NCBI RefSeq assembly: GCF_000182565.1
Contig: NW_015971551.1
Span: 523,638 to 587,637 of the forward strand
Origin: Spizellomyces punctatus DAOM BR117
Taxonomy: Eukaryota > Chytridiomycota > Chytridiomycetes > Spizellomycetales > Spizellomycetaceae
Direction of reading: 5' to 3'
Length of the DNA: 64,000 bases
Part shown: one piece after another, positions 1 to 10,801 of the stretch
Numbering within the stretch: position 1 is the first letter of the stretch
Layout: each line of letters opens with the position of its first letter
Translations under genes and position numbers: made by a program
Notes under the pieces: model-generated
Told to the model about the DNA's origin: nothing
Database searches by the model: none
Seen by the model: the letters and a program-made list of their open reading frames with translations, nothing else

Positions 1-315
1 TTTACGGGACTGAGAGTGCCAATGTAACCAACTTGACTTGCTCTTGCTGGCTACAGTCCTGCAGTCTGTGCATTTCACATAACAATGGAAGCCTATCAGT
101 CTGCAGAGAGATGCAGCCACTGGATCGAATGAAATGAAATGCAAGATGCCTCCCTCGATTTAGGCAAATGAACTATGCACAAAAGATGCTCCATCATGAG
201 AAAACGGGTCCAATATGCGGCCATGAATGACTGCAATTACTATCCCTTGCGGCCATCTGCTTCAGTTGCCACATGCATATCATCAGTTATGACTCAATGT
301 ATCCCCTCTTTTTTC

Positions 316-323
316 TATATAAA
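316..323 (+). promoter_or_regulatory. TATA box of a possible small gene
   Basis: The sequence TATATAAA lies about 78 bp upstream of an ATG at 401 that sits in a strong Kozak context (CCACC before ATG). A pyrimidine-rich stretch follows the box, as is common at fungal core promoters. Its role is inferred from position only. Confidence 0.4.
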
Positions 324-400
324 CACCCCCTCATCTGCCCCCTATCTTGTTCTTTACCCTCGACTCTCAAAGCATCTGCTCAACAAGTCTCAAGTCCACC

Positions 401-656
401 ATGAGAATGCCGCTCTGGTGTCGAGGACCTCGCCCTCCCAACAAAAACAACATAACCCCTTGCAAACGCTGCTACTACTATATTGCTACGATTGCAGGTA
501 TGCATTATCTTTGTATTTTCCCACGCCCATATTCCGAGTCTAATTCTGGTTTAATTAGTATCTGAACATCCTCCGACTAAAGAATTTCGGAATCAAGGGC
601 TTAGTAGGATTTCTCTCGTGGTGGTGGGCTTAGTTACCCGGTTAGAACAACCGTAA
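401..656 (+). CDS. Possible two-exon small protein (64 aa), unrecognised
   Basis: I do not recognise this product. Exon 1 (401-497) starts at an ATG in a strong Kozak context downstream of a TATA box and ends at a GTATGC donor. A 61-nt intron (498-558) ends in TTAATTAG, and exon 2 (559-656) stays open to a TAA. The two exons join in frame to give 64 residues, starting MRMPLW and containing one CxxC pair (CKRC). No domain or clear signal peptide is visible. It converges with the WDR27 gene, whose stop is at 873-875. The strong promoter signals are the main support; it could equally be the 5' part of a non-coding transcript. Confidence 0.35.
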
Positions 657-872
657 TGTATTGCATGTGTAATGGGGCCTAGTAGTAGTTGGTTGGTTGT
701 AAGGAGGGAAGTACTTGGCTTTTCCGAACCAGTTATCGCTGGTTTATTCCCTGGTGTATTGTGTTGTGACATTTGTTATTGCCAATACACTAACAATGGA
801 TGCAGAACACCAAAGGGAACGCGCAAGTGGCACAGTTTTGCTCTCTACTTGGCCAGATCGACTGCTATTAAG

Positions 873-3800
873 TTACGCCGTAAATAAGCGCAGCTTGCCA
901 TCATGACAGCCAGTGGCAACCTTGGGGTAAAGTGGGTTGAAGTCAACAGATGATACGACATCCGTGTGGCCTGGTAATCTCTCTAGAACCGCGCTCTTCC
1001 GCACATCATAAAGGTAGGCATGATTGTCCTGTCGCATTCGAAGGTTAATATACGGTTCCCTGTAACCCCGGTGAAACAAGATGTTCCATTACCTCGGAGC
1101 CCGAGGCTATATATCGTCCACAAGGCGACAAGGCGCATCCGACTTGTGCATAACGATTGCAGTGTCCGTGTAAATGCAGTATGGCTCTTTCTTGTCTGAG
1201 ATCCCAGCATTTGATGGAGTCGGTGACCTGATGTGAAGACATCAGTTATTATGTCAGAAATTGAAATGGTGCGACCCCATAAACTCACCGCAGTGCTGAC
1301 AAAGACGTTCTCAAAAGCTGGGGGTGGATGTTCGTAATCCGCAAGTGCAAGTGCATGTATTACTCTTGTCTGCGCCTGACGTATTGAGCGGACCACAGAA
1401 CATTGGGCAACATCCCATACATGGATCTGCTTGTCAGAACAAGCTGTTAGGATCAGATGCGACTTTCTAGCATTCATGCATGCGAGGGCAGTCAGGCTGT
1501 GAGCTGAGGAGCTGAATTTCGAGGCCAATTTGTACCAGTTGTAGTTAAGCTGAGGGCGAACGGAACCTTTGTCAGGTTTCTCAAGGTGGTAGGTGTACAG
1601 GTTGCAATCGGGCCCCGACGGTATCAAAATAAACTGATCGTTGTAATAAAAGCGAGTGTGCCGTATTTCGCTGGAAAACGCTTGCTTAGTATCCACTTTA
1701 GCAGTCAGTGGGGGTACTTTGGGTTTCGGATTTCGATTCCCCAAGACCTTGCGAAATTCCAAAAGCGGCTCAGATTGCTTGACCGTCCACAGACGAGCAC
1801 TTCCGTCCAAAGACGCAGTCAGCAGCAATTGCCCATACTGACTTGTGGAAGAGTGGCTCCAGGAAACAGTCGTTAAGGGTCCGTTGTGTCCCATGAGGTC
1901 CTTCATGTGTGTTTCGCTGGAAAGCGGCGTGCGATGATATCTGGCTGTGCCATCGCTTGAAGCAGTTGCGCACGCGGACCCACTCGCGTTAAACTTGACG
2001 CAAGTAATTGGTTTTGAATGGTTTACGACGGGCGGGAGTTTGTCTGGCTTTACTGGAGGTTCAGAGTCGCAGGGATATCGAAACTCCAATGCATCAGTTC
2101 TCCGTTTGGCCGGGCGCGGAGCGGGTTTCCGGCCAAAGAGCTTGTTCGAGGTAGACTTCTCACTGTATCCTGAAGACTTCACTTGCGCGTGAAATGTGAC
2201 TGGCTTATTTTGAACAATTCCTGTCGTTTTGCCTCGTCCCTTGGCGTTGATAGGTTTGTTAGTGCATGAAGAGGTGGTAGGTTTTGATTTGGTCTTGAGG
2301 GGGGAGGAGGGGTGAAAGGATACTGAATCCAAAATTTTAAATGCTAGTTCATTGTGCTGTTGTATGTTGATCTCGTCCCCTTTTCCAACGAGGGCGAGGG
2401 CAGTTTGAACATAGGATGGGATGTTAGAAGGATACTGAATTTCTCCAGCAGCTTTCACGTCTTCCACACTACGTATGTGTAATTTCGAAAGTTGGACTAA
2501 ACAATCTCGCAAGATATTGTCCGACCAGGGCCGCTGCACATTCAGCTCCACGGCAGTTCGCACAACGCTTTGCAATGTTCCATCAGATACCGGCAAAGCC
2601 TGTTGCGGCTGCTCCAGTTTTTCTCTTATAAGAATTAGATTCGACTCCCCGCTGAAACTGTTGCCCACGAGAACCGCGCATGTATTGGGAGATGCCCATC
2701 TTGCAGGGAGCGCGTATGCGCCTGCTGTTCCTGAAAATCCAGCGTGGAGTAAAGTGGCTTCTTGGGTCGATGACGTAGATGTCAAAGGTGGGTAACTTTG
2801 CTGATAGGACACGCGGCACAGAATTGCGTAGGAAACGGGGTCAATTATAACCGCGCCATTCACGCAGCCTACAATGAGCCTCACTCGATCCACTCCTCCT
2901 CCTTCTGCCATTCGCAATGCGTCGCTTTCTGCCAATGCTTGACTTCGTTGAGCCCAGCTCGGAAGGAATGTGCAATAACGGGAAGCGACAATCGCCGGGC
3001 TATAGTGTATTTCCTGTCTTTTATCATCGGCATTCACTGACTCCGATCGGGGAACCTTGCTACGCCATCGCGGAATACTACTAATAATCTCTACAGCATC
3101 CTGCACGGGCTCGCTGACGGAGGTCTCTTCAGATATCTGGCGAAACGTTTTTGAGATATCGATCGTCGTGAGGCATCTGGGTTCACAAGCATTGCCTCTC
3201 CTTGGAGTTAGCTCGAAAAAGCGTAATAAGCCATCCTCAGAACCGATACAGCAGCGAAAATGCTCAGGGTCGATTGCAACTGATGTCAAAGGGTAAGGTG
3301 ATAGAATTGTCGATTGATATAGGCAACATCGGTTGGCAACGTCCCAAACTTTAAAGGTGCGGTCTTCGGAAATCGAAACTAACCAATCCTTTGATTGCGG
3401 GTAGCCTTCTGCGGGCAGTAAAAACTCTGACGCAGTCACCTTTGCCAAGTGACCTTCGAGGCATATGGTTCTGCCCGTCTCAAGGTCAACCACATAGATC
3501 AGGTTGCCAGCTGTGGCGGCTATCCATTTATCAGCAGCATCTAGGCTCAAGTGACACACTTGACCCAAGTCTTCCTTGACGAGCTCACTTTCCAGTTTCT
3601 GGTCATAGCAGTCTTCAGCCGGAAGCCTCAAACAACGCAGTGAATCTTTCGAGGCCGTCACCAATACGCAAGGAAAAGTACGTTGGCCAAAGCAAGCAGC
3701 TTCAATGCGCTCTTGATGTTGCGTGTCAATAAGAAGTTTTCCCTCCGTCCAATTGTCAAACCCAGCCGCCAGACGCACTAAAGTCAGAATGACTTTATGC

Positions 3801-4111
3801 CTGGCATTGGTCACTGCCTGGAACGCCAACCAATCTTGACTGATTGCGAGGGCATACGAGGATAGTGGAAGCGAGCTTTGAAACTTTCCCTCATGAGAGA
3901 CTTCAAACTCTTGCCTGCCACTCGATTGGAGCCGGTCGACGGGCCGGGCAAGCATTCTGCTGAACAGAATGTTGCAACTTTGTGGTGACTCATGGGCTAG
4001 TGTCAGCGAATCGTGTCCGAACGCGTCGCTCGTCGGACGCGAAGCTGTCGGTTGCAAGCAGCAGAATGGGAACGGAAGGTAAGCGTCTTTGTTGAAACAA
4101 CCAGCATCCAT
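873..4111 (-). CDS. WDR27: WDR27-like WD40 repeat protein
   Basis: Predicted protein of 1037 aa in three exons: 4111-1289, 1227-1093 and 1028-873, with introns of 61 and 64 nt. All junctions are GT..AG and keep frame. WD40 units fill the N-terminal half (for example the HLAKVTASEF..WLVSISEDRTFKVWD repeat) and the C-terminal third (KPITCVKFN..SSDGTARY; THVVTDSIKCWDLR-type unit in exon 2; LPGHTDVVSSVDF in exon 3), separated by a low-complexity Ser/Lys-rich linker at about residues 600-690. The order and spacing of repeats, and the terminal DGKLRLF repeat, match WDR27. WDR27 is a poorly characterised scaffold protein found mainly in organisms with cilia. It is longer than the human protein (about 830 aa), mostly through the linker. 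A generic multi-WD40 protein is the alternative. Confidence 0.75.
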
Positions 4112-4303
4112 ATCAACATGCTCATATATCTCTCTTGGTATATGCGTGGTTTTATCAAGGAGAATCGCACTTTACTAGGGGGAGATCGGTAAGAAACCCT
4201 GACAGCAAATGTAACTTGATATACGAAGGTCTGATTGATCACTGGCCTCGAAAAGGCATTATGGATGCAACTAGTCACATTCTTTCATACCAAGTATTTT
4301 ATT

Positions 4304-4830
4304 CTATATTGGATTGCTACTCTCCTCCTGCTCATTTTCAAAGGTTGGTGGAGCCGTCGTACCCAGCAACTTCTCATACTGACCTCGTGCAGGAGCAAGA
4401 TTGCCATATCCCCCCAGTGCACATGGAATCGAAATATGGACGCTCTTTCCATTTGCATTGTTTGAAGCTTCTCGATTCTATCTAAGTACGACAGCCATTG
4501 CAACATCATGACCTCAAGTGCAAGGGCATGATTCATTGTAATCGTTCTGAACGCAGGCAAGAGGCTGAGACGAGAAAGCAGACCATTGCTGATTATCGTG
4601 ACAACTCTCACTGCGCTATCATCACTTGCCTATTTGTATTATTGTCTATGGCAAACTTACGTGTGCGTACTGCTGGTTGAAAGTCTCAAACATCCACGTT
4701 TTAACAATTCCATCTGTAATGTCACAGCTCAATGTTAGACATCATCCTCAGCGCAATCGGTTTATTTTTTGTTGCTGGAGAACTTCTCGCAGCGACTTTT
4801 ATGATTGTGTTTAACAGTCATGATGAATAA
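4304..4830 (-). CDS. Doubtful small multi-exon gene between WDR27 and SHE9
   Basis: The interval between WDR27 and SHE9 holds coding-like pieces on the minus strand. The last candidate exon runs from about 4478 to a TAG at 4306-4304. It follows a possible TAG acceptor and encodes about 57 residues with a Gly-rich patch (LGGYGNLAPARG) and an acidic tail ending SSNPI. Upstream, a piece near 4722-4667 (IVKTWMFETFNQQYAH) ends at a perfect GTAAGT donor. An ATG at 4819-4817 could open the gene, but I could not join all pieces into one reading frame. I do not recognise the product. Expression data would be needed to confirm that a gene exists. Confidence 0.28.
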
Positions 4831-4874
4831 ATGTGAAATGGATGTCGGAGTTTTCTGTCGTGGTATCAGTTCAT

Positions 4875-6415
4875 CTATCTTCCGTTTAAAAATAATAGCA
4901 CCGTAGAGACCACCCCTAAAACGGCCCCCACAGCTACGCCCTTAGCAAATAATCGGTCCTTGGGGTACAGACCCGGTGCGCTCTCTGGTACTCGTGCCAC
5001 GTCACCCTCTTTTACTTCAGCACCACCAAGTACTAGCGGTCCAAGATCGATGATGGCTGGCTTGGCCTCTTCAAGGACCTGAAGACTCTCCAATCTTCCA
5101 ATAAGAGGCTGGAACTCCTCTTGGAGTTGAGACCGCAACGCTGCTCGGTCTGCCTCGGACGTTTCCGTGATGAGATTGCCCAGCTCCTCTTTTAATATTC
5201 GCCGCTTTCGAGGTTCCACAAATAATTGTACAACCACGAATATCGCAAAATGCAAAGAAATCAAACCCCTAACAGGATCCAAAATATGAGCCTTTGGCAC
5301 CCTTCAGAGTAGCACGACAAGTGAATAAGAACATACCAAGTCCACCAGGTACTTGCTCTTCGGATTTTGTCAGAATAGAGCTGCTCCTCTATATAACGCT
5401 CACGAATTTCGCTTGAAGACAACCGGTAAACATGAGATAACAGTCGCGGCAGAGAACAGTTGTCTGCTTACTTTAGATAATCTCTATGACACTTTTCAAA
5501 TCCTTCCACGGCGTCCTTATACTCTTGCTTTGCTTGGCTTTCGCTCTGCTCAAGATTTAAGTCCTTGCGATAGAGCTCGGTAAAGCGGGTGATATCGCTA
5601 TCTAGCCACGTATCTTTGCGCTGGAAAGAAGGAAGACATTGGCATCAGCATTACGTGTCGGGTCTACATACCGAGGGTAGGTGGTGAGCCTCATCAGAGT
5701 CGTGATTTGCAAAGATATCTACCTGAAGCAAAGAATTGAGCTCTCTTTGGCATTTTCTTCTCTCTTCAATGGTTTGCTCGTAGGCCCGCTTTGCCATGTC
5801 GGATCGTTCCCTCGCGACATTTAGCTCATTGTCCTTCGCAAGTACACGATTTTTGCATTCCTGGACAACGCTATATCCAGTCAGGGTGTTGAGGAGATCG
5901 CTAAGTTTTGGAAAAATGTGGTTGGCAACGTGCGAGTATACGTCTGCTGCAGATCTCCGCAGCACCGCCCTTGAATGGACAGCTAGGGCAATCGCCGGCA
6001 TTAGAGCAGAGCGAGCCTTTGCCATTGCATCATCGTTTTTGGCTGCAAGACTCTCCGAGGTTTCGGTGTCTGGAGGCTTCAAACGAGGATATTCACTGTT
6101 TTCTCGTAAAGGTTGCTTTTCTTGAAGATTTGCGAGATCCCTCCCTTGTATATGAGGTACGTGGTTGGAGATTGAGGGCAGTATGGAAGATGCATGGCAA
6201 TGTGGTCGAGGGAGGGATGTAGTGAGTATTCTATTCCGCGTGCTTCGAATGTACAGTCGATGCTGCTCGCCAAAGTGTCCCATGACGTCCCGGACGGAAA
6301 GAGTAGACACTCCGAGGGCCTGACGTTTCTGTACATGTAGCCCCAAACATAACGACACTACGTTACAACCCCTTGCCAGGCATCTTGGCAATGAGCGTGC
6401 CGACGACATGGCCAT
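4875..6415 (-). CDS. SHE9: SHE9/MDM33-like mitochondrial inner-membrane protein
   Basis: Four exons (6415-5723, 5620-5472, 5411-5337, 5301-4875) join in frame through GT..AG introns of 102, 60 and 35 nt to give about 447 aa. The N-terminus is rich in Arg/Ser/Ala with no acidic residues for about 40 residues, as expected for a mitochondrial presequence. The middle carries the family signature: LNTLTGYSVVQECKNRVL, a coiled coil, then RKDTWLDSDITRFTELYRKD and SDKIRRASTWWTW. A membrane segment follows (LHFAIFVVVQLFV), then EPRKRRIL, and a second membrane segment ends the protein (VAVGAVLGVVSTVLLFL). SHE9/MDM33 acts in mitochondrial inner-membrane shaping and division in yeast. The start is 481 bp from the TFB1 start, on the opposite strand. 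Confidence 0.85.
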
Positions 6416-6896
6416 TGAAGTGATCTCCCACAGGATGAGTACGCCAGCACTATTATCCCGTTGACCATTTCCAGTTCAAATTGGGTTCGAACACGTTGGG
6501 TATTATAATCGTTGATGCCAGATCCTCAACGATATAAAACCTTCCCAACGCTTTCCCTTGACTCGCCTTAACAAAATACCTATCAACCTCTTATACCAAA
6601 TAATCAAACATACATTATCGAAAAAAACAAAAACAGCTATTTGCTCGTATGTCTTTCTTGTCAGTAGGAGAGTCCATTGGAGTCGCAACTTGTCACTTGC
6701 AATAATCTCGGCTTGAACATTTAATGAGATTCCAATGGTTGGAGTTCGAACCATTGTAATGACAACTTGACCTGCAGAGTTCTTGGAACTGTTTCCATAC
6801 TGCAGTTGGATGAGCAGGGCAAAGGCGTTTTCCACCGTAGATCATCAGACCCGTATATTCTGATTGCTGCATGCGCTAGGCGCGAGTACGCTGTAC

Positions 6897-9316
6897 ATGG
6901 CGAGCCCACGCTTCCGATGTCCAGTCTCTTATAAGAAGCGAAATGGACAGCTTTCACTGGGTGCTCACGAATTTGACTGGACACTGGATGGCGCTGAGCA
7001 ACCTGAACTGCGTATTCCGTACAGTGCTGTAAAAGGTGCTGATTACTATCAGGGAAGGACAAATTGAAAGTCGCAATACTCAACTATGTGCCAAATGTTA
7101 CTCTTGGCAGCACAAGCGCAAAATAAGTCGGAGAAAGTTATTTTGAAAGTATCTTTATGGGCACAAAATGGCCAACCAGAAGTCAACCACAACTTCACCT
7201 TCCTATCGACTAACGCGGCCAAAGACCGACAAAAGGTTATAGAAACGTTAGCCTATCACATCAGCCAACGTTCCGGAACTGGGAGCGGGCCACCCTCTGC
7301 TTCAGGAACACCGCAGCATCCTGGGGCAGGAGTTCCCAAAGGCGGTACATTATCAGCGGAAGAGCGACAGATTAGACTGGCGATCCTGCAGGACAATAAG
7401 GAATTGGGAGAATTATTCAAGACTTTGGTTCTGAGCAACCTGATATCTGAAGAAGACTTTTGGGCAACACGTCAGGTTGCTTTAACACCCGTGGTGTTGT
7501 TTGCTCAGGAAAGACATTTAGCTGATAGAAAGTCCGTCTAGCATTTGATGACGTACCAAAAATGGCAGAAGAATCAGAAGAAGGGGGTTTTGGGAACCAT
7601 CGCAGATGTCCGTCCCACGGATAGCGACGGATCTGATATGAAATTCAAGATCACCGACGATGTAATAGCCTCAATCCTGGCACAATTTCCACCTGGTTTG
7701 TATCCCGCAGTCTATCTTTTGATCCAGCTACGCTCCTATGGGCTTACTCTTGGATTCGCTTGCCAGTTAGAAAAGCATACGAAGCCAATGTTCCTAATAA
7801 GGTTGCAGCTTACATTCTAAGTCCCGCAATTATGATCCCGAGTCTGAACAAAATAATATGAACCTAGATGACCAAAGAGACTTTTATGCGCAAGTACCTC
7901 GAGTCCAAGTTCTATCAGCGAAATCGTGGACCCGGCAGTAGTGGAAGTGACGCATTTTTTGCCCAATATGAAGAAGAGGAAGATGATGGTTTGTGATACT
8001 GGATGGTACGTCTACAATGTAAACGTACTCTGAAGCCTTCTATCGCGGTGCCCTTCAGACTATGCGGTACACCCAAAGCGTGCAAAGTACGAAAGTTCCC
8101 ACCTCCTTCTAGATCTGGCAGCACAAACTGAAGATCATTTGGAGGTAAGAATGCCGATCGTTGTTCGCTGGGATGTGCGAAGTAGTGACAAATATGGTTT
8201 AGACGGGCAATCGGCCAGATACCACGATGCGAGCAGGAGGCGTACGATCATCGTTACCATTAATTCGGCAATTCAACCGCGTATCCGAAGGTGTTCTGAA
8301 GGCCAACATGTACGAAGGTTGCTGATCGTACTGTTAATTAGGATGACAATGACATGTAAACATTCCTGTGTAGTAAACCTTCAAGCACTCAGACCAAGGA
8401 ACCAACTGCGGACGAGGTTTATTTGCGAGTAAGAGAATGACTGTGTGATGGCATATGCCAAGCAGATCGTCATGCTGAAATCCTACAGTCAACGGAGTTA
8501 GACGACCTGAGACCAGCAGAAGGACCAATAGCAAAGGCTCTCGAAATTGCAGATGCGACGAAGTACTTCCAGTCGCAAGTAGGATTGTCGACGTCCACCC
8601 CTGTTGAGCGGCAACAATTAAACGCTTCGGTTCGTCCAGTCAAAGCATAGTCATTGATTTCCAAACGTCTGGCTGATGAAATGATCTACTCAGCAACTTT
8701 TACGAACATTTAGCAAGGCTGTCCAGAATTGGGAGCCAATCCTATCCAAGGTACCCGTAACTCGAATGGCTGCGAGTGTAGGACAGTGGGTAATGTCTTA
8801 TTTTATTTGTAGACTGCGGTCTCCCGGGCGAGTGGAGACAGCATCTTACAACAATTAAATACGTTGACGAAAAAGAGAAAGCGGGATTATCAACGAAATC
8901 GAGGTATGGGAGCGTGCATTTTTACATATGACAGAGGACAGCGACTAATTGATCGTAATCAGCACTAAGCAGCACAGTCGCCAAAGATGCGATGGCCCTG
9001 CATGCTGCTGCTAAGGAACTGCTACATAATTATTGGAGTGCCATAACTGAAAAGGATACGGAAAAATTAACTAGAATTGTTACGGTCTTGCAAGACATAT
9101 TAGATAAGGCGCGGAACTTTGACAAAGATTCCCGCGATGGGCCCAACAATGTTTCCAAGTCTGCCGTAAGTGCCTTTCGCTTCAAACGCTTCGGGATCTC
9201 ATCCTTCTCACGTACTGTCGTAGGCTTTCAAAGCAATGCAGGACTCAGTGGAGCGGGCAATAAGATTGCATAAAAAGAGACGAGTTGAAGACAGGCATCG
9301 TTTCCTATCTATCTGA
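6897..9316 (+). CDS. TFB1: TFIIH core subunit TFB1 / p62
   Basis: This is the scaffold subunit of TFIIH, acting in transcription initiation and nucleotide excision repair in the nucleus. Exon 1 (6897-7035) opens with a PH domain (MASPRFRCPVSYKKRNGQL), continued after an intron at 7036-7110. BSD domain 1 follows (LISEEDFWATRQ). After a spliced junction comes IADVRPTDSDGSDMKFKIT, then VRKAYEANVPNK joined to MTKETFMRKYLESKFYQRNRG (BSD2). The C-terminal helical domain (ALHAAAKELLHNYWSAITEKD) is in the exon from about 8967, and the last exon ends at TGA 9314-9316 with the typical basic tail (IRLHKKRRVEDRHRF). At least seven introns are needed. Exons between 8000 and 8960 are not fully resolved. 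XPB/SSL2, another TFIIH core subunit, is also in this window. Confidence 0.85.
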
Positions 9317-9854
9317 TAGCCTCCCTTCATGGTAGTCAGGAGCACGTACGAAATTAGGTACCGCTGCGGGCATGGTCATCGTTAGTGAGGTCTCGGTCGT
9401 GGTGTTCCCTTCTGTGAACATTCCTGGAGTTGGAGGGCTACCGGCCATATCCACTCATAGGCGGGCCAAACCGTCACCTGCAAGTCAGGGCAAGCGTTTG
9501 TCAAGTGTAAACTAGTCTAGAAAGTGTGGCACTCAATCTATTGCTTGCTTGGTAAAGACCACTCGCGAGTTCATCTTTAAAACCACGTACATAGTCTATC
9601 CATGAAAAGCATTCCGCGCATCAGCGCACCCAAAGTTTCCCAAAGGACGCGACTTGACGCGTCGTACGATCGGCTTACAGTGGTCTATGTTGGGGCTGCT
9701 TTGTCCAAGTGGCGTGAGCAATGTTGGAAGCCTTTGTCGGGTGCCATGGCAGGCTGAACTCAAGTACAAGTAGGAAACCTTGTTGCTGCCTTCCTTCCGT
9801 GATCCCTTGCTATCGCCTCGGCCTTTCTGAGTTCGCTACGTTAATTCCTGCATC
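9317..9854. other. Intergenic region between TFB1 and the EBP gene
   Basis: About 540 bp separate two plus-strand genes. I see no open reading frame with coding character, no TATA box at a useful distance and no RNA gene. It presumably holds the TFB1 3' UTR and the promoter of the sterol isomerase gene. Confidence 0.6.
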
Positions 9855-10610
9855 ATGGCGATCAACATGACTACCCTCAAGCATCCGTACTATCCTCCTC
9901 ACCTCGACCTTCCCCACTACACAGTCCCCACCATGCCAATGCAGCAAATCCTCACCATCTTTTTCAGCACCGTACTCGTCATCCTTCTGACATCTTACTC
10001 GATAATTTCACGCTCAGAAACGACATTTGGACGCAAGCTTGTCTTTCTCTGGTTTATTTCCTGCGGCTTTATTCACTGGGGTCTGGAAGGCTATTTTGCG
10101 TACAACCATAAGGAAATTGCGGGGCAGAGTTTCGTCCTGGCAGAATTGTGGAAGGAATATGCGTACAGCGACTCGCGATACATGAGTGGAGACTCTTTTG
10201 TGGTCGTTATGGAAAGCGTTACTGCGGTTAGCTGATGGAAACAAGCGTGTTTCTTGTCCTCATACTGCAAGTTATCTGACTGTTCTTTTCTTCCTTTGGC
10301 TAACCAGTTCCTCTGGGGTCCGCTCTCATTCCTCACGGCGTACTTGATCTTTAACAACTCTCCTGTTGCCCCCATACTCGAGTTCCTGGTTTCCACTGGC
10401 CAGTTATATGGAGACGTCCTCTACTATGCTACAACCTTGATCGAAGGTGCTCCTCACTGTTCTCCTTCTCCCTACCACTTCTGGTTCTACTTTGTGTTTA
10501 TGAACGCCTTCTGGATTGTGATACCCTTGACGATAATGTGGAACAGCGCGCGAAGAATGCATCGCGCCATGTGCTTGACTCAAGGGAAAGGAAAGGGCAA
10601 GCTCGAGTAG
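9855..10610 (+). CDS. EBP: EBP-type 3-beta-hydroxysteroid delta8-delta7 isomerase
   Basis: Two exons (9855-10226 and 10308-10610) joined across an 81-nt intron give 224 aa, the usual size of emopamil-binding-protein sterol isomerases. Signatures visible in order: a first membrane helix, CGFIHWGLEGYF (the His and Glu of the active site), LWKEYAYSDSRYMSGD, VVVMESVTAFLWGPLSF (second catalytic Glu), GQLYGDVLYYAT, and YHFWFYFVFMNAFWIVIP with a conserved Asn. A Lys-rich tail ends the protein (KGKGKLE), as in ER membrane EBPs. The enzyme moves the sterol B-ring double bond from C8(9) to C7(8) in the ER. Most studied fungi use the unrelated ERG2 enzyme for this step, so the animal/plant type here is notable. 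Confidence 0.9.
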
Positions 10611-10801
10611 CAGATGTATAACTTATTATAGACAATAGAAAATTTGGAAAAAGCAAACAAGGTTGATTGACTAGGATGCATCATCGGTTTTGCGCGCTGG
10701 GATGCGTTTGCCAAGCAGGCGTCGCTATCGCTAATTGATCGCCCGCGGTTGCACAATATAATAATATAAATATCTCGCTTCATAAAACACCATCGCCGAT
10801 A

